The notes: generated from the letters alone by a model not told the origin. A stretch of DNA of 64,000 nt from JALJPB01 sp963933115 (GCA_963933115.1 CAWVSL010000005.1:1-64000); one strand, 5' to 3'. Counted from the stretch's first letter, positions 43,285-52,828 are shown. Numbers and translations: made by a program.

Positions 43285-44817
43285 ATGTATACAGCTTTTT
43301 TTGGTCTTAATGAGGTGCCATTTTCTATCGCACCTAACCCACGTTATTTGTTTATGAGTGATCGTCACCGCGAAGCATTATCGCACCTAACTTATGGCTT
43401 AGGTGATACTGGTGGTTTTGTCTTATTAACAGGGGAAGTAGGAACAGGGAAAACAACCATTAGTCGCTGCTTAATGGAGCAGCTTCCTGATAATATTCAA
43501 AGCGCATTTATTTTAAACCCGACACTGTCAAGCCAAGAATTATTGGCAACAATTTGCGACGAACTCAACATCAGATACCGCAAAACTGGGGCAACATTAA
43601 AAACACTTACTGATAAGATTCAAGAGAAATTATTAAAAAATCATCAAAATGATATCAATACTCTGCTTATTATCGATGAAGCCCAACATTTGCAACCTGA
43701 AGTGTTAGAGCAACTTCGTTTGTTAACCAATTTAGAAACCAATACAAAAAAATTACTACAGGTTATTCTTATTGGACAACCTGAACTGCAGCAGTTATTA
43801 AGGCGAAGAGACTTGCGCCAATTAGCTCAGCGTATTACTGCTAGGTATCATTTACTGCCATTGAACAAATCAGAAGTTACTCTGTATATTAAGCATCGCT
43901 TGTCTGTTGCTGAGTGCCATCGCCCGATATTTAATCAAGGAGCAATGAATACTATTCATAAACTTTCACAAGGTATACCTAGGTTAATCAATTTATTGTG
44001 TCACCGCGCTTTGATGAATGCCTACAATACTAACGATGCCGTGGTGAATAAAAAATGTGTGCTAAAGGCATCAATTGAAGCGTTGGGGGATGAATATAAA
44101 CAAGAGTTTTGGTGGCAAAACAAAGGGGTACAATTTAGTGGTATTACTGTTGGCGTAGTAAGCGTTTTAGTGTTTGGTTTATGGTTAGGAAAGTATGTAA
44201 TAACGCCTCTGGGATTCATTAATAATCAAACAGAAAACATTTTATCAATAGCTAACCTAGAGGCTCAAAATAAAAAGCTACCAGTAGAAATAAAAGCTGA
44301 ACAACCTATTAAAGTCGATACTCAGCCTGACAATCCACGTTTGGTGATAAAGGAAAAACTAGCATCAGCTAAAAAGGTAGAAAAGATTAATGATACTGCT
44401 GAGCAGACCGTACTCACCAAAAATAAAGCAGATGAAGCGACTAACATCAATTTTCAAGTGAATTCTATTGATGGCGTTTCAAATGAATTTCTTTCTCGTT
44501 TTCAATCCGCTATTGATGAAACTTCATCAGAGAAAAATAACCAAGAGTTACTTGACGCGCAAAGAATCACTAATACCGATTCGGTACGCTCATTAACTGA
44601 TATGCCAGATTGGGTTCAAAAAGCGGTACCTAGTCTTGAATTTGACATGCATATTTATTCCAGTGATGGTGAAGGTTGGGTAAGGATAAATGGCAGGGAC
44701 CGTTATGAAGGTGATAAAATTGCTGAAAATTTATTTTTAAATAAAATATTGCCACAAAAGGTAATTTTAACTTACCAAGACAAACAGTTTAGTTTACCTG
44801 CGCTCTCTAATTGGTAA
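43285..44817 (+). CDS. ExeA/GspA-type ATPase fused to a GspB-like C-terminus
   Basis: Inner-membrane protein of 510 aa. Residues 1-270 are an ExeA/GspA AAA ATPase: MYTAFFGLNEVPFSIAPNPR, Walker A GEVGTGKTT (50-58), Walker B LLIIDEAQ (127-134). One membrane helix follows (about 284-305), then a charged linker (310-440). The end (SLEFDMHIYSSDGEGWVRIN... to SLPALSNW) resembles the GspB/ExeB periplasmic domain in place of the usual peptidoglycan-binding domain. GspA and GspB normally form a complex that inserts the type II secretin through the cell wall. The frame opens at a TTG (43270), but the ATG at 43285 matches the family. No other gsp gene is near. Confidence 0.82.
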   Translation: MYTAFFGLNEVPFSIAPNPRYLFMSDRHREALSHLTYGLGDTGGFVLLTGEVGTGKTTISRCLMEQLPDNIQSAFILNPTLSSQELLATICDELNIRYRKTGATLKTLTDKIQEKLLKNHQNDINTLLIIDEAQHLQPEVLEQLRLLTNLETNTKKLLQVILIGQPELQQLLRRRDLRQLAQRITARYHLLPLNKSEVTLYIKHRLSVAECHRPIFNQGAMNTIHKLSQGIPRLINLLCHRALMNAYNTNDAVVNKKCVLKASIEALGDEYKQEFWWQNKGVQFSGITVGVVSVLVFGLWLGKYVITPLGFINNQTENILSIANLEAQNKKLPVEIKAEQPIKVDTQPDNPRLVIKEKLASAKKVEKINDTAEQTVLTKNKADEATNINFQVNSIDGVSNEFLSRFQSAIDETSSEKNNQELLDAQRITNTDSVRSLTDMPDWVQKAVPSLEFDMHIYSSDGEGWVRINGRDRYEGDKIAENLFLNKILPQKVILTYQDKQFSLPALSNW

Positions 44818-44941
44818 TTAGCTTAAATGCACTGTCATAAAATTTTAGTGATTTAAGCTCAATAACGAGCAAAGCAAGGTAATCAATTGGTCGTGAATTT
44901 TTGATGTTGTCAGACAGTCTTATCCGATGCTATGCCTAGTG

Positions 44942-45484
44942 CTATTCCCACTCATCTTCTAGTTCATTTTCCATATGTTGTAAATGGCGATCAAGTTTAT
45001 TCAATAAATGGTGCATGGTAGATAACTCCTCATGAGTAAAACAATCATCAATCATTTTGCCTGTTTCGATACGTTTAGGTGTGATCTTGTCATATAAAGC
45101 CGCACCTGTTTCCGTTAGGTAGATCAATACCTTACGGCGATCTCTTTTCGAGTTTAAGGTATCAACTAAGTTTAAGGTTTTTAACACCTTTACGGCACGA
45201 GATACTGTGGCAGCATCGCTTTTTAAAGCGTTTGCGACATGGCCATTCGTTAACCCACCATAAGCGCCTAAAATAGAAATAACGCGCCATTCTCGCTCAC
45301 CAATATTAATAGCCAATTCATTTAATAACTCAGGTAAATCATTACCTGCTTTTGCCATTTGAGCCGCTAAGCAATACATTCGATAAGGGAGAAAGGTTTG
45401 TAAATCCAAACTGCAGTGCACTTTACCTGCGGGCTGTTTTTTCGAGGGTAGAGGCGAGATTGTCTTGGCTGAATTGTTTGTCAT
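44942..45484 (-). CDS. MarR-family transcriptional regulator
   Basis: Winged-helix regulator of 180 aa. The DNA-binding part is ILGAYGGLTNGHVANALKS then AATVSRAVKVLKTLNLVD, with the wing RDRRKVLIYLTETG, and is flanked by helices for dimerisation. The N-terminal 25 residues are low-complexity. The frame opens at TTG (45490); the ATG at 45484 is preferred. A perfect GTTTAC/GTAAAC palindrome lies 35 bp upstream, so it is likely autoregulated. The divergent DUF1348 gene is a possible target; the paa genes lie just beyond. Confidence 0.88.
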   Translation of the reverse strand: MTNNSAKTISPLPSKKQPAGKVHCSLDLQTFLPYRMYCLAAQMAKAGNDLPELLNELAINIGEREWRVISILGAYGGLTNGHVANALKSDAATVSRAVKVLKTLNLVDTLNSKRDRRKVLIYLTETGAALYDKITPKRIETGKMIDDCFTHEELSTMHHLLNKLDRHLQHMENELEDEWE

Positions 45485-45518
45485 GGGCAAACTAGTATCA
45501 AAAGAGTTAATAAATAAA

Positions 45519-45532
45519 GTTTACAGGTAAAC
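45519..45532. promoter_or_regulatory. Candidate MarR operator
   Basis: GTTTAC (45519-45524), two bases, GTAAAC (45527-45532): a perfect inverted repeat of the type bound by MarR dimers, 35 bp before the regulator's start and overlapping its expected promoter. Confidence 0.55.
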
Positions 45533-46009
45533 CTTAATTGATTCCAGTTGTTAACCGCTATTACTGATAGCCTCATTCTACTTACTTTTAAACAAGATAA
45601 TTGCTCCCCGTGATCAGTAATATTGAAAGGTAAGGCTGATTATTCTGATCATTCAAGGGTAAGTGTTAGTTCGTTTTTTATGAACTTATTTTATCTTATA
45701 CCATGATAATCTAAAATTTTTGTCCTTTTAATCGAAATAATTAATATACTATTTATCAATGTGTTGGTACCGCGGGAAACTAATCTACGGTCTCAGTACA
45801 TTGAAGCAAACGGTCAGTTTTAAACTGTATTTAAACTTTAGTACAACAAATAACAAAATTCTGTTTACTCAAGTCATCTGAAATGAGCCTACTAAAGCCT
45901 ACTATCGTAGCAAGGTATAATGGCTGGTTAACTGATTTTTAATCAGCTGATAAAATGTGTTCCATATTAAACGTTTAACAATAGATCTATAAATTTAAGG
46001 GATAAATTA
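45533..46009. other. Intergenic region, MarR gene to DUF1348 gene
   Basis: The 477 bp hold no gene. A TATAAT (45916-45921) faces the DUF1348 gene without a good -35, and CTGATT-TTT-AATCAG (45932-45946) lies about 65 bp before its start. Both are weak signals. Confidence 0.35.
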
Positions 46010-46498
46010 ATGAATAATGACCTAGCAATAGAAGAAATTAGGCACCCATTGCCAAATTTTACCAGAGAAACGGCTATTCAAAAGATACGTAAAGCAGAGG
46101 ATGCGTGGAATACTCAAAATCCGGAGGTGGTAGCTACAGCTTATAGCCTTGACAGTAGATGGCGTAATAGGGATATATTTATCCAGGGTAGAGAAGACAT
46201 TATCAACTTACTGAACGCCAAATGGCAAAAAGAGCGTCATTACAAATTAATTAAAGAGCTTTGGTCAGTCGATAATAACAGGATCGCGGTAAGGTTTGCT
46301 TATGAATGGCAAGATGAATTTAATCAATGGGTTAGATCATACGGCAATGAAAACTGGCAATTTAACGACAAAGGGTTAATGGAGCAACGACATGCCAGTA
46401 TCAATGATATATTAATTGATGAAAATGAACGTAAATTTCTTTGGGCTGGTGATAAAAGGCCTCTGAATTATCCTGGACTCACCGAGCTTGGCTTATAA
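46010..46498 (+). CDS. DUF1348 / SnoaL-like (NTF2-fold) protein
   Basis: A 162-residue cytoplasmic protein of the DUF1348 family, an NTF2-like cone fold. Family blocks are KAEDAWNTQNPEVVATAY, DSRWRNRDIFIQGRE, RIAVRFAYEW, ENWQFNDKGLMEQRHASIND and RPLNYPGLTELGL. The reaction is not known. The Shine-Dalgarno is AAGGGATAAATTA. It is divergent from the MarR gene, a common arrangement for MarR targets, and ends at a terminator shared with paaJ. Confidence 0.88.
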   Translation: MNNDLAIEEIRHPLPNFTRETAIQKIRKAEDAWNTQNPEVVATAYSLDSRWRNRDIFIQGREDIINLLNAKWQKERHYKLIKELWSVDNNRIAVRFAYEWQDEFNQWVRSYGNENWQFNDKGLMEQRHASINDILIDENERKFLWAGDKRPLNYPGLTELGL

Positions 46499-46523
46499 TA
46501 GCTGCTACCAATAATAATAATTT

Positions 46524-46558
46524 AAAAGTCTGCTTGTTAATAAATAGCAGACTTTTTG
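46524..46558. terminator. Bidirectional terminator between the DUF1348 gene and paaJ
   Basis: AAAAGTCTGCT (46524-46534) pairs perfectly with AGCAGACTTTT (46546-46556) over 11 nt, with T and A runs on either side. Confidence 0.8.
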
Positions 46559-46592
46559 ATTTAATGATTGATGCTATTAATCAATGGCAATA

Positions 46593-47798
46593 TTAAGCGC
46601 GCTCAATAATCATCGCAATACCCTGACCAACACCAATGCACATGGTACATAGCGCATATTGTCCGCCTGTCCGTTGTAATTGATAGCTAGCGGTAGTCAC
46701 TAAACGAGCACCACTCATTCCCAATGGATGCCCCATAGCAATAGCGCCGCCATTTGGGTTGACTCGAACATCATCGTCACTAATGCCTAGTTCACGAAGT
46801 ACGGCTAAGCCTTGTGCGGCAAAGGCCTCATTAAGCTCAATAACATCCATTTGTGCTAACGTTAAGCCAGTGTTCGCTAAAACCTTTTTAGTGGCATTTA
46901 TCGGTCCAACCCCCATAATGCGAGGTTCTAATCCTACTGTTGCCATGCCTACCACCCGGGATATTGGGGTTAAACCATTAGCTTTAGCCGCCTCTTTCGA
47001 AGCCATTAATAACGCACAAGCGCCGTCATTAATCCCCGAGGCATTACCTGCTGTTATTGTCCCACCTTCTCTAAACGGCGTTTTTAATGCGGCCAAGCCT
47101 TCAAGAGTCGTATTTGCTCTTCCGTGTTCATCCTTTGTAAAAACTTTGGTCTCTTTTCGGTTTATTTGGACGCTAACTGGTATGATTTCTTGTTCAAATA
47201 TCCCCTCATCCTGAGCTTTAGCTAATTTTTGTTGTGAGCGATAAGCAAATAGGTCTTGGTCTTCTCGGCTAATATTAAATTGCTCCGCAACGTTTTCCCC
47301 AGTTTCTGGCATAGAATCTACACCATGTTCTGCTTTGAGTTTTTTGTTAACAAAGCGCCAACCCATCGTAGTATCAAACAGTTGAGTTTGACGAGAAAAT
47401 GCTGACTCCGCTTTAGCCATAACCATAGGTGCACGGGTCATTGCTTCGACTCCACCAGCTATTGCCATTGATTGCGCGCCACAGGCGATAGCGCGAGCAG
47501 CTGTGCCAATAGCGTCCATACCTGAGCCGCATAGTCGGTTAATGGTTACTGCGGGGATTACTTGAGGCAAGCCAGCGAGTAATACACTCATGCGAGCAAC
47601 GTTACGATTATCTTCACCTGATTGGTTAGCGCAGCCATAATAAACTTCATCTATCTGGCTCCAATCTACTTGTGGGTTGCGCTCCATCAATGCAGCCATC
47701 GGCAGTGCACCTAAATCATCAGCGCGAACCGTTGCTAGTGAGCCGCCATAACGACCTATGGGGGTGCGCACGGCATCGCAAATATAGACATCTTTCAT
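46593..47798 (-). CDS. paaJ: 3-oxoadipyl-CoA/3-oxo-5,6-didehydrosuberyl-CoA thiolase
   Basis: Thiolase of exactly the length of E. coli PaaJ (401 aa). It should cleave 3-oxoadipyl-CoA to succinyl-CoA and acetyl-CoA in phenylacetate breakdown. The acyl-enzyme cysteine is C90 in TINRLCGSGMDAIG; the second cysteine is C387 in CIGVGQG; the catalytic His lies in AIAMGHPLGMSGAR. NPQVDWSQIDEVYYGCANQ and FDTTMGWRFVNKKL are typical of PaaJ/PcaF. The neighbour paaG (39 bp upstream) argues for PaaJ over the beta-ketoadipate enzyme PcaF. Confidence 0.9.
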   Translation of the reverse strand: MKDVYICDAVRTPIGRYGGSLATVRADDLGALPMAALMERNPQVDWSQIDEVYYGCANQSGEDNRNVARMSVLLAGLPQVIPAVTINRLCGSGMDAIGTAARAIACGAQSMAIAGGVEAMTRAPMVMAKAESAFSRQTQLFDTTMGWRFVNKKLKAEHGVDSMPETGENVAEQFNISREDQDLFAYRSQQKLAKAQDEGIFEQEIIPVSVQINRKETKVFTKDEHGRANTTLEGLAALKTPFREGGTITAGNASGINDGACALLMASKEAAKANGLTPISRVVGMATVGLEPRIMGVGPINATKKVLANTGLTLAQMDVIELNEAFAAQGLAVLRELGISDDDVRVNPNGGAIAMGHPLGMSGARLVTTASYQLQRTGGQYALCTMCIGVGQGIAMIIERA

Positions 47799-47837
47799 GG
47801 TAATCCTTAGTTAATCTTGGTTAACGATTCTTCTCTA

Positions 47838-48653
47838 TTATTTACCAACAAACTTAGCTGGGCGCTTTTCGATAAAAGCAGCCACACCTTCTTTATAGTC
47901 GTCGCTTTTACCCAAGTGTTGCATGGTTTGACGTTCATACTCTAGTTGATCGTGTAAGTTGTGATCAAATGAGGTATTTAATAAACGTTTAATATTAGCT
48001 AATGCTTCAGTTGGCTGGCTGGCTAAGTTACTTGCTAAGGTCATCGACTCTGCAGCCAACAATTCATTATCAACAACTTGGTAAATTAATCCCCATTGTT
48101 CCGCTTTTTCTGCACTCAGTTTGTTACCTAACAGCGCTAAAGCTTTTGCGCGGGGTAAACCTAAAGCACGGGTTAAATGCCAAGAGCTACCTGAGTCAGG
48201 TACTAAACCCACTTTACAAAAGGATAAAATAAATGAAGCTGAGCGAGCGGCAATAACAATATCGCAAGCCATCGCAATACTAGCACCAGCACCAGCTGCC
48301 ACTCCATTAAGTGCACAAATTACCGGCATTTTCAAGCCAGTTAATCGACTGATTAGTGGGTTGTAATATTTTTCTACCGACAGGCCTAGATTTGGTCTTA
48401 CATCATCGGCGGCCACGGCTCGATCACTTAGGTCTTGGCCGGCACAGAAACCTCGACCATTACCCGTTAATAATAAACAGCGAGAGAAGCCATCACTGGC
48501 AATATTGTCTAATGCGTCTCGAATCTCTTCATGCATCTGTACGTTGAAGCTATTCATTTTATCAGGGCGGTTAAGGGTGAGTTTTGCAACGCCATCGATT
48601 TTTTCTAAGGTGATAGTTTTAAAAGTAAGTTGTTTGTTATTGTCTTGGTTCAT
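47838..48653 (-). CDS. paaG: 1,2-epoxyphenylacetyl-CoA isomerase
   Basis: Crotonase-fold enzyme of 271 aa. PaaG isomerises the epoxide of phenylacetyl-CoA to oxepin-CoA and also shifts a double bond later in the path. Blocks: LTLNRPDKMNSFNVQMHEE, GRGFCAGQDLSDR, NGVAAGAGASIAMACD (oxyanion hole) and KVGLVPDSGSSWHLTRALG with the catalytic Asp. It is followed by paaJ and is divergent from paaY, 73 bp apart. The general enoyl-CoA hydratase possibility remains, but the paa context is strong. Confidence 0.88.
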   Translation of the reverse strand: MNQDNNKQLTFKTITLEKIDGVAKLTLNRPDKMNSFNVQMHEEIRDALDNIASDGFSRCLLLTGNGRGFCAGQDLSDRAVAADDVRPNLGLSVEKYYNPLISRLTGLKMPVICALNGVAAGAGASIAMACDIVIAARSASFILSFCKVGLVPDSGSSWHLTRALGLPRAKALALLGNKLSAEKAEQWGLIYQVVDNELLAAESMTLASNLASQPTEALANIKRLLNTSFDHNLHDQLEYERQTMQHLGKSDDYKEGVAAFIEKRPAKFVGK

Positions 48654-48726
48654 CGGTTAACCTCATTTATAATCTTTCTTACAATTATTTTTGTATTATT
48701 TAATACTTATTAGCTTTGGAGCTTTT

Positions 48727-49311
48727 ATGCCTATTTACGCCCTTGATGACTTTATTCCCGTTATTGACCCTAGCAGTTTCATTCATCCGAGTGCTGAAAT
48801 CATTGGTGATGTTATCATCGAAGCAAATTGCTATATAGGACCAGGTGCTGTGTTACGTGGTGATTTTGGTCGTATTCATGTTTGTGCCAATTCAAACGTT
48901 CAAGACGCTTGTGTTTTACACAGCTTTCCAAAGAAAGACTGTTACCTTGAACCCTATAGTCATATTGGCCACTGTGCGGTTTTACATGGTTGTCACATTG
49001 GCGAGCATGCTTTGATTGGCATGAACTCAGTGGTGATGGACGATGCAAAAATTGGTGCTGAGTCTATTGTTGCCGCCTCATCTTTTGTTAAAGCCGGTTT
49101 TAGCTGTAAACCACGCTCGATGGTTGTTGGTACTCCAGCTAAAGTTATTAGAGACTTAAGTGAGCAAGAAGTTAATTGGAAAAAAGCCGGTACACAAGAA
49201 TACATTACCTTAGTGACTCGATGTAAAGAAAGCCTTCGCCTGGTTGAACCCCTTGAGTCTATACAAGCGGGTCGTCCTCGTTTTGAGCAGACGTCACACC
49301 AAACAAAATAA
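48727..49311 (+). CDS. paaY: PaaY hexapeptide-repeat thioesterase
   Basis: Left-handed beta-helix protein of the gamma-carbonic-anhydrase type, 195 aa (E. coli PaaY has 196). PaaY hydrolyses dead-end CoA adducts that form from the labile ring-cleavage product and so protects the pathway. Repeats include IIGDVIIEANCYIGPGAVLRGDFG, VQDACVLHSFP, and GCHIGEHALIGMNSVVMDDA; the metal-type histidines are in HIGHCAVLHGCHIG. The frame opens at TTG (48691), but GGAG precedes the ATG at 48727. It converges on paaZ. Confidence 0.88.
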   Translation: MPIYALDDFIPVIDPSSFIHPSAEIIGDVIIEANCYIGPGAVLRGDFGRIHVCANSNVQDACVLHSFPKKDCYLEPYSHIGHCAVLHGCHIGEHALIGMNSVVMDDAKIGAESIVAASSFVKAGFSCKPRSMVVGTPAKVIRDLSEQEVNWKKAGTQEYITLVTRCKESLRLVEPLESIQAGRPRFEQTSHQTK

Positions 49312-49392
49312 CAGCAAGACAAGTGTAGTAAGGGACAATTTTCAACTTGCTACTATTGACCCTACTTACCTTTGGCTTTCGATACTGGCTTA

Positions 49393-51444
49393 CTATTCGT
49401 CACTCATTTTTCGTTCAACTAATGTTAAAATATCATAAATTGCTACCGCTTCATCCCTTTGATTAGTCACTTCTATATCCCAAACCACAATACCGGTATG
49501 GTATTTATCATCAGGACGTTTTACTTTGTTAATTTTCCGTTTAGCGGTTAACTTAACTTGAATAGTATCGCCGATAGCCACTGGCTCAACAAAACGTAAA
49601 TTATCAATACCATAGTTAGCAATGACAGGCCCTTGACCGGGATCAACAAACAAACCTGCGGCGGCGGAAATTACAAAATAACCGTGGGCAACACGTTGAC
49701 CAAAAAATGAATCTTTTGCTGCTATTTCATCAAAGTGTGCATAAAAGTGGTCACCAGATAAACAACCAAAATTAACAATATCGGCTTCAGTTACCGTACG
49801 TCGATGCGTGGTTAACGACTCACCAATTTGTAATTCTTCAAAGTACTTTCTAAACGGGTGGATACGATCTTCTGTAGTAGTAGCTCCTTTGACATATTCA
49901 TTAGTAATGGCCATTAATGAAGATGGCGATCCCTGAATTGCGCTACGTTGCATATAATGCTTAATGGCTCTGACACCACCGAGCTCTTCACCACCACCGG
50001 CACGGCCGGGACCACCGTGAACTAAGTTAGCAAGTGGTGAGCCGTGACCAGTTGACTCTTTTGCACAATCTCTATCGATAACCAACATACGGCCATGGTG
50101 AGAAGCCGAGCCTAAAATCAAGTCACGTGCGTAGTTTTTGTTATAAGTAAATACTGAGCCTACCAAACTTCCTTTACCTAACTTTGCTAACTCAATCGCT
50201 TGTTCAATGTCAGTGTAAGGCATTAAGGTACTTACTGGACCAAAGGCTTCAACATCATGGACTGTATTGTTGGTGAGAGGGTTTGGACAATGTATTAAGG
50301 TCGGCGCTAAAAAGGCGCCTTTGGTGTTATCAATGCCAATGGTTTTAAAGTGGTCCATACCGGAAAGGAGGATGCTATTGCCTTGACTCAGTTGGTCGAT
50401 AACTGAGATAACATCATCACGTTGTGACTTACCAACTAATGCGCCCATCCGCACACCTTCTTGGTTGGGATCACCAATCGTTGTTTTTAACAGTTTGGCT
50501 TTAAGTGCATCTCCTACTGCTTCTGTCATGTTGGTTGGTGCAAAAATACGACGAATAGCGGTACATTTTTGGCCAGCTTTTGTGGTCATCTCGCGGGCTA
50601 TTTCTTTGATGTACAAATCAAATTCAGGGTCTTCAACTTTAACATCAGGCGCTAAGATACAACAGTTAAGCGAGTCAGCTTCCATAGTAAAAGGAATCGA
50701 CTTAGCTATAATGTTTTTATGGGCTTTTAACATCTGCCCTGTTGATGCAGAACCAGTAAAAGTGACGACATCTTGTTCATTCAAGTGATCAAATAAATCA
50801 CCAACACTGCCACAAATTAATTGAATTGAGCCTTCAGGAAATATTTTGGATTCCACTATAGCTTTAACTACGGCTTCAGTTAGGTAACAGGTGACACTGC
50901 CCGGTTTAACGACCACAGGCACCCCTGCAATTAAGCTTGGCGTAATCTTTTCTAACATACCCCAAATAGGGAAGTTAAAGGCATTAATATGGACAGATAC
51001 ACCTTCTTTAGACGTTAATATGTGACGACCAACGAAAGTACCATTCTTTGATAACGGCTCAACAGGGCCTTCAACAATAAAGGTATCGTTATTTAACTCA
51101 CGACGGGCAATGCCACTATAACTGAACATAGTACCGATACCGCCTTCGATATCTACCCAAGAGTCGCTTTTTGTTGCGCCTGATAAATAGGAAATTCGAT
51201 AAAAGTCCTCTTTACGTTCAAGTAAATAACTTGCGAGTGCTTTAATCATTTGAGCACGTTGATGAATGGTTAATTTACGGAGCGCTGGGCCTGCCTTGGT
51301 GCGGCCATAATCAAGTAGGCTGTCAAAACCAGAGGTTAACGAGTTTATTTCACCGATAATTTCATCGTTGACCGCATTAAAACATTTGGTGGAATGACCA
51401 TCACCACTAACCCATTGACCATTGACATAACTTTGAATTTTCAT
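49393..51444 (-). CDS. paaZ: Bifunctional oxepin-CoA hydrolase / 3-oxo-5,6-dehydrosuberyl-CoA semialdehyde dehydrogenase
   Basis: Ring-cleaving enzyme of aerobic phenylacetate breakdown, 683 aa (E. coli PaaZ 681). The N-terminal aldehyde dehydrogenase (1-520) has FTMEADSLNCCI (Glu) and TKAGQKCTAIRRIF (nucleophile Cys near 295). The C-terminal MaoC-type hydratase (about 540-683) has LSGDHFYAHFDEIAAKDS and RVAHGYFVISAAAGLF. Both parts are intact. It lies 54 bp after the 2-oxoacid dehydrogenase E2 gene on the same strand, so the three may form one operon. Confidence 0.93.
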   Translation of the reverse strand: MKIQSYVNGQWVSGDGHSTKCFNAVNDEIIGEINSLTSGFDSLLDYGRTKAGPALRKLTIHQRAQMIKALASYLLERKEDFYRISYLSGATKSDSWVDIEGGIGTMFSYSGIARRELNNDTFIVEGPVEPLSKNGTFVGRHILTSKEGVSVHINAFNFPIWGMLEKITPSLIAGVPVVVKPGSVTCYLTEAVVKAIVESKIFPEGSIQLICGSVGDLFDHLNEQDVVTFTGSASTGQMLKAHKNIIAKSIPFTMEADSLNCCILAPDVKVEDPEFDLYIKEIAREMTTKAGQKCTAIRRIFAPTNMTEAVGDALKAKLLKTTIGDPNQEGVRMGALVGKSQRDDVISVIDQLSQGNSILLSGMDHFKTIGIDNTKGAFLAPTLIHCPNPLTNNTVHDVEAFGPVSTLMPYTDIEQAIELAKLGKGSLVGSVFTYNKNYARDLILGSASHHGRMLVIDRDCAKESTGHGSPLANLVHGGPGRAGGGEELGGVRAIKHYMQRSAIQGSPSSLMAITNEYVKGATTTEDRIHPFRKYFEELQIGESLTTHRRTVTEADIVNFGCLSGDHFYAHFDEIAAKDSFFGQRVAHGYFVISAAAGLFVDPGQGPVIANYGIDNLRFVEPVAIGDTIQVKLTAKRKINKVKRPDDKYHTGIVVWDIEVTNQRDEAVAIYDILTLVERKMSDE

Positions 51445-51498
51445 TGTTTTATTCTTCCTATTTACTATTCTTTATTATTTAATTTTTAGTGGTAAAGC

Positions 51499-52779
51499 TT
51501 ACTCACCCCAAGTTTCAATAACGTCAACAAATTTAGCTAAAAACAGGTTAGTTTGGTATGCGTCTAAAGCACGATGATCTATGCTTAAAGATACATAACA
51601 CTTAGGTTTAATTACCATAGTATCTATACCGTTAATGTCCTCAACTACCACGCGTTTTTCTAATTTACCAACACCTAAAATAGCCACTTCAGGTTGATTA
51701 ATAATAATAGGGGTTGCCACTAAACTGCCACTAACACCATGATTTGAAATAGTGAACGTGCCATTTTTCATGTCACTTGGCTTAAGCTCTCCATTGCGGG
51801 CTTTTATTGTTTGTCCCGTTAAGGCTTTGGCAATACCAAAAAGGTTAAGTGATTGTACTTGTTGCACGACAGGAACAACTAAACCAGCATCACCAAGAGC
51901 GGTACCAACACCAATATTAATATCACTAAATAATTCAAGTGCATGGTCATGAAAACGAGCATTAACTTGAGGCACAACTTGAGCCGCTTTCACCATTGAT
52001 GCCAAAAAATATGCAGTAAAAGTTAAGTTAACATCACTCTCAGCATATTCTTTTTTATGCCATTTTCTATGCTCGATGATGTTGCTCATGTCCATTTCAA
52101 AAATACTGGTGACATGAGGAGATGTTTCTAATAGGCTTTTAACCATATGTTTGGCAATAGCTTTTCGCATATTGGTGTGTGGCACCATCTTACCCTTAAG
52201 TGGTCTGGCGACAGTTGTTCGTGCAGAAGTAGGAGAGGAGGTTGGGTTTAACGTACTTAATGGCGGGATATTTTCGATATAGGCACTTACGTCATTGCGG
52301 GTCACTCTGCCTCTGCGACCTGAGCCTGTGATGAGGTTAAGATCGACATGGTGATTTTTTAATAAACGGCGAGCGGCAGGGCCAATCAGATCATGTGCGC
52401 TATTAGAGTCCTCATCTTCATTGCTATGGTTTGCCGTATTATTTAAGGCGTTATTTAATGCATTATTTAGGGTCTCGCCAAGTGCTTTATTATCTTTGCT
52501 CTCATCAACAACTACACCAGCGTCTTTACTGTTTAGGTGAGCCGTATCGATATGGCCTAATACCGTATCAACGACAATTTCTTCGCCCTCATTAGCAATA
52601 ATGTCAGATAAACAGCCTGTTTCTGGTGCACATATTTCCATTGAGACTTTATCGGTTTCCAATTCGATTAACGGGTCACCCGCTTTTACTTGCTGACCAA
52701 TAGCCACTAGCCACCTTGATAACGTCGCTGACGTACCTTCTAACTGTGCAGCGGGTAGGGTGATATCAATAGTACTCAT
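51499..52779 (-). CDS. Dihydrolipoamide acyltransferase (E2) of a 2-oxoacid dehydrogenase
   Basis: E2 core of 426 aa. A single lipoyl domain (1-80) has K44 in ELETDKVSMEIC; a subunit-binding domain (about 128-166) has GPAARRLLKNHHVDLNLITG; the catalytic domain ends with SLSIDHRALDAYQTNLFLAK, where DHR-x-x-D carries the His and Asp. An Ala/Asn-rich linker with repeated NNALN lies at about 98-115. It starts 49 bp after the E1 gene. The acyl group (branched-chain, acetyl or phenylacetyl) cannot be fixed by eye. No E3 gene is nearby, so E3 must be shared. Confidence 0.9.
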   Translation of the reverse strand: MSTIDITLPAAQLEGTSATLSRWLVAIGQQVKAGDPLIELETDKVSMEICAPETGCLSDIIANEGEEIVVDTVLGHIDTAHLNSKDAGVVVDESKDNKALGETLNNALNNALNNTANHSNEDEDSNSAHDLIGPAARRLLKNHHVDLNLITGSGRRGRVTRNDVSAYIENIPPLSTLNPTSSPTSARTTVARPLKGKMVPHTNMRKAIAKHMVKSLLETSPHVTSIFEMDMSNIIEHRKWHKKEYAESDVNLTFTAYFLASMVKAAQVVPQVNARFHDHALELFSDINIGVGTALGDAGLVVPVVQQVQSLNLFGIAKALTGQTIKARNGELKPSDMKNGTFTISNHGVSGSLVATPIIINQPEVAILGVGKLEKRVVVEDINGIDTMVIKPKCYVSLSIDHRALDAYQTNLFLAKFVDVIETWGE

Positions 52780-52828
52780 TTTTATTACTCACTTATAACT
52801 CAAGGTTACTTAGTTCAATCGGTATTGG

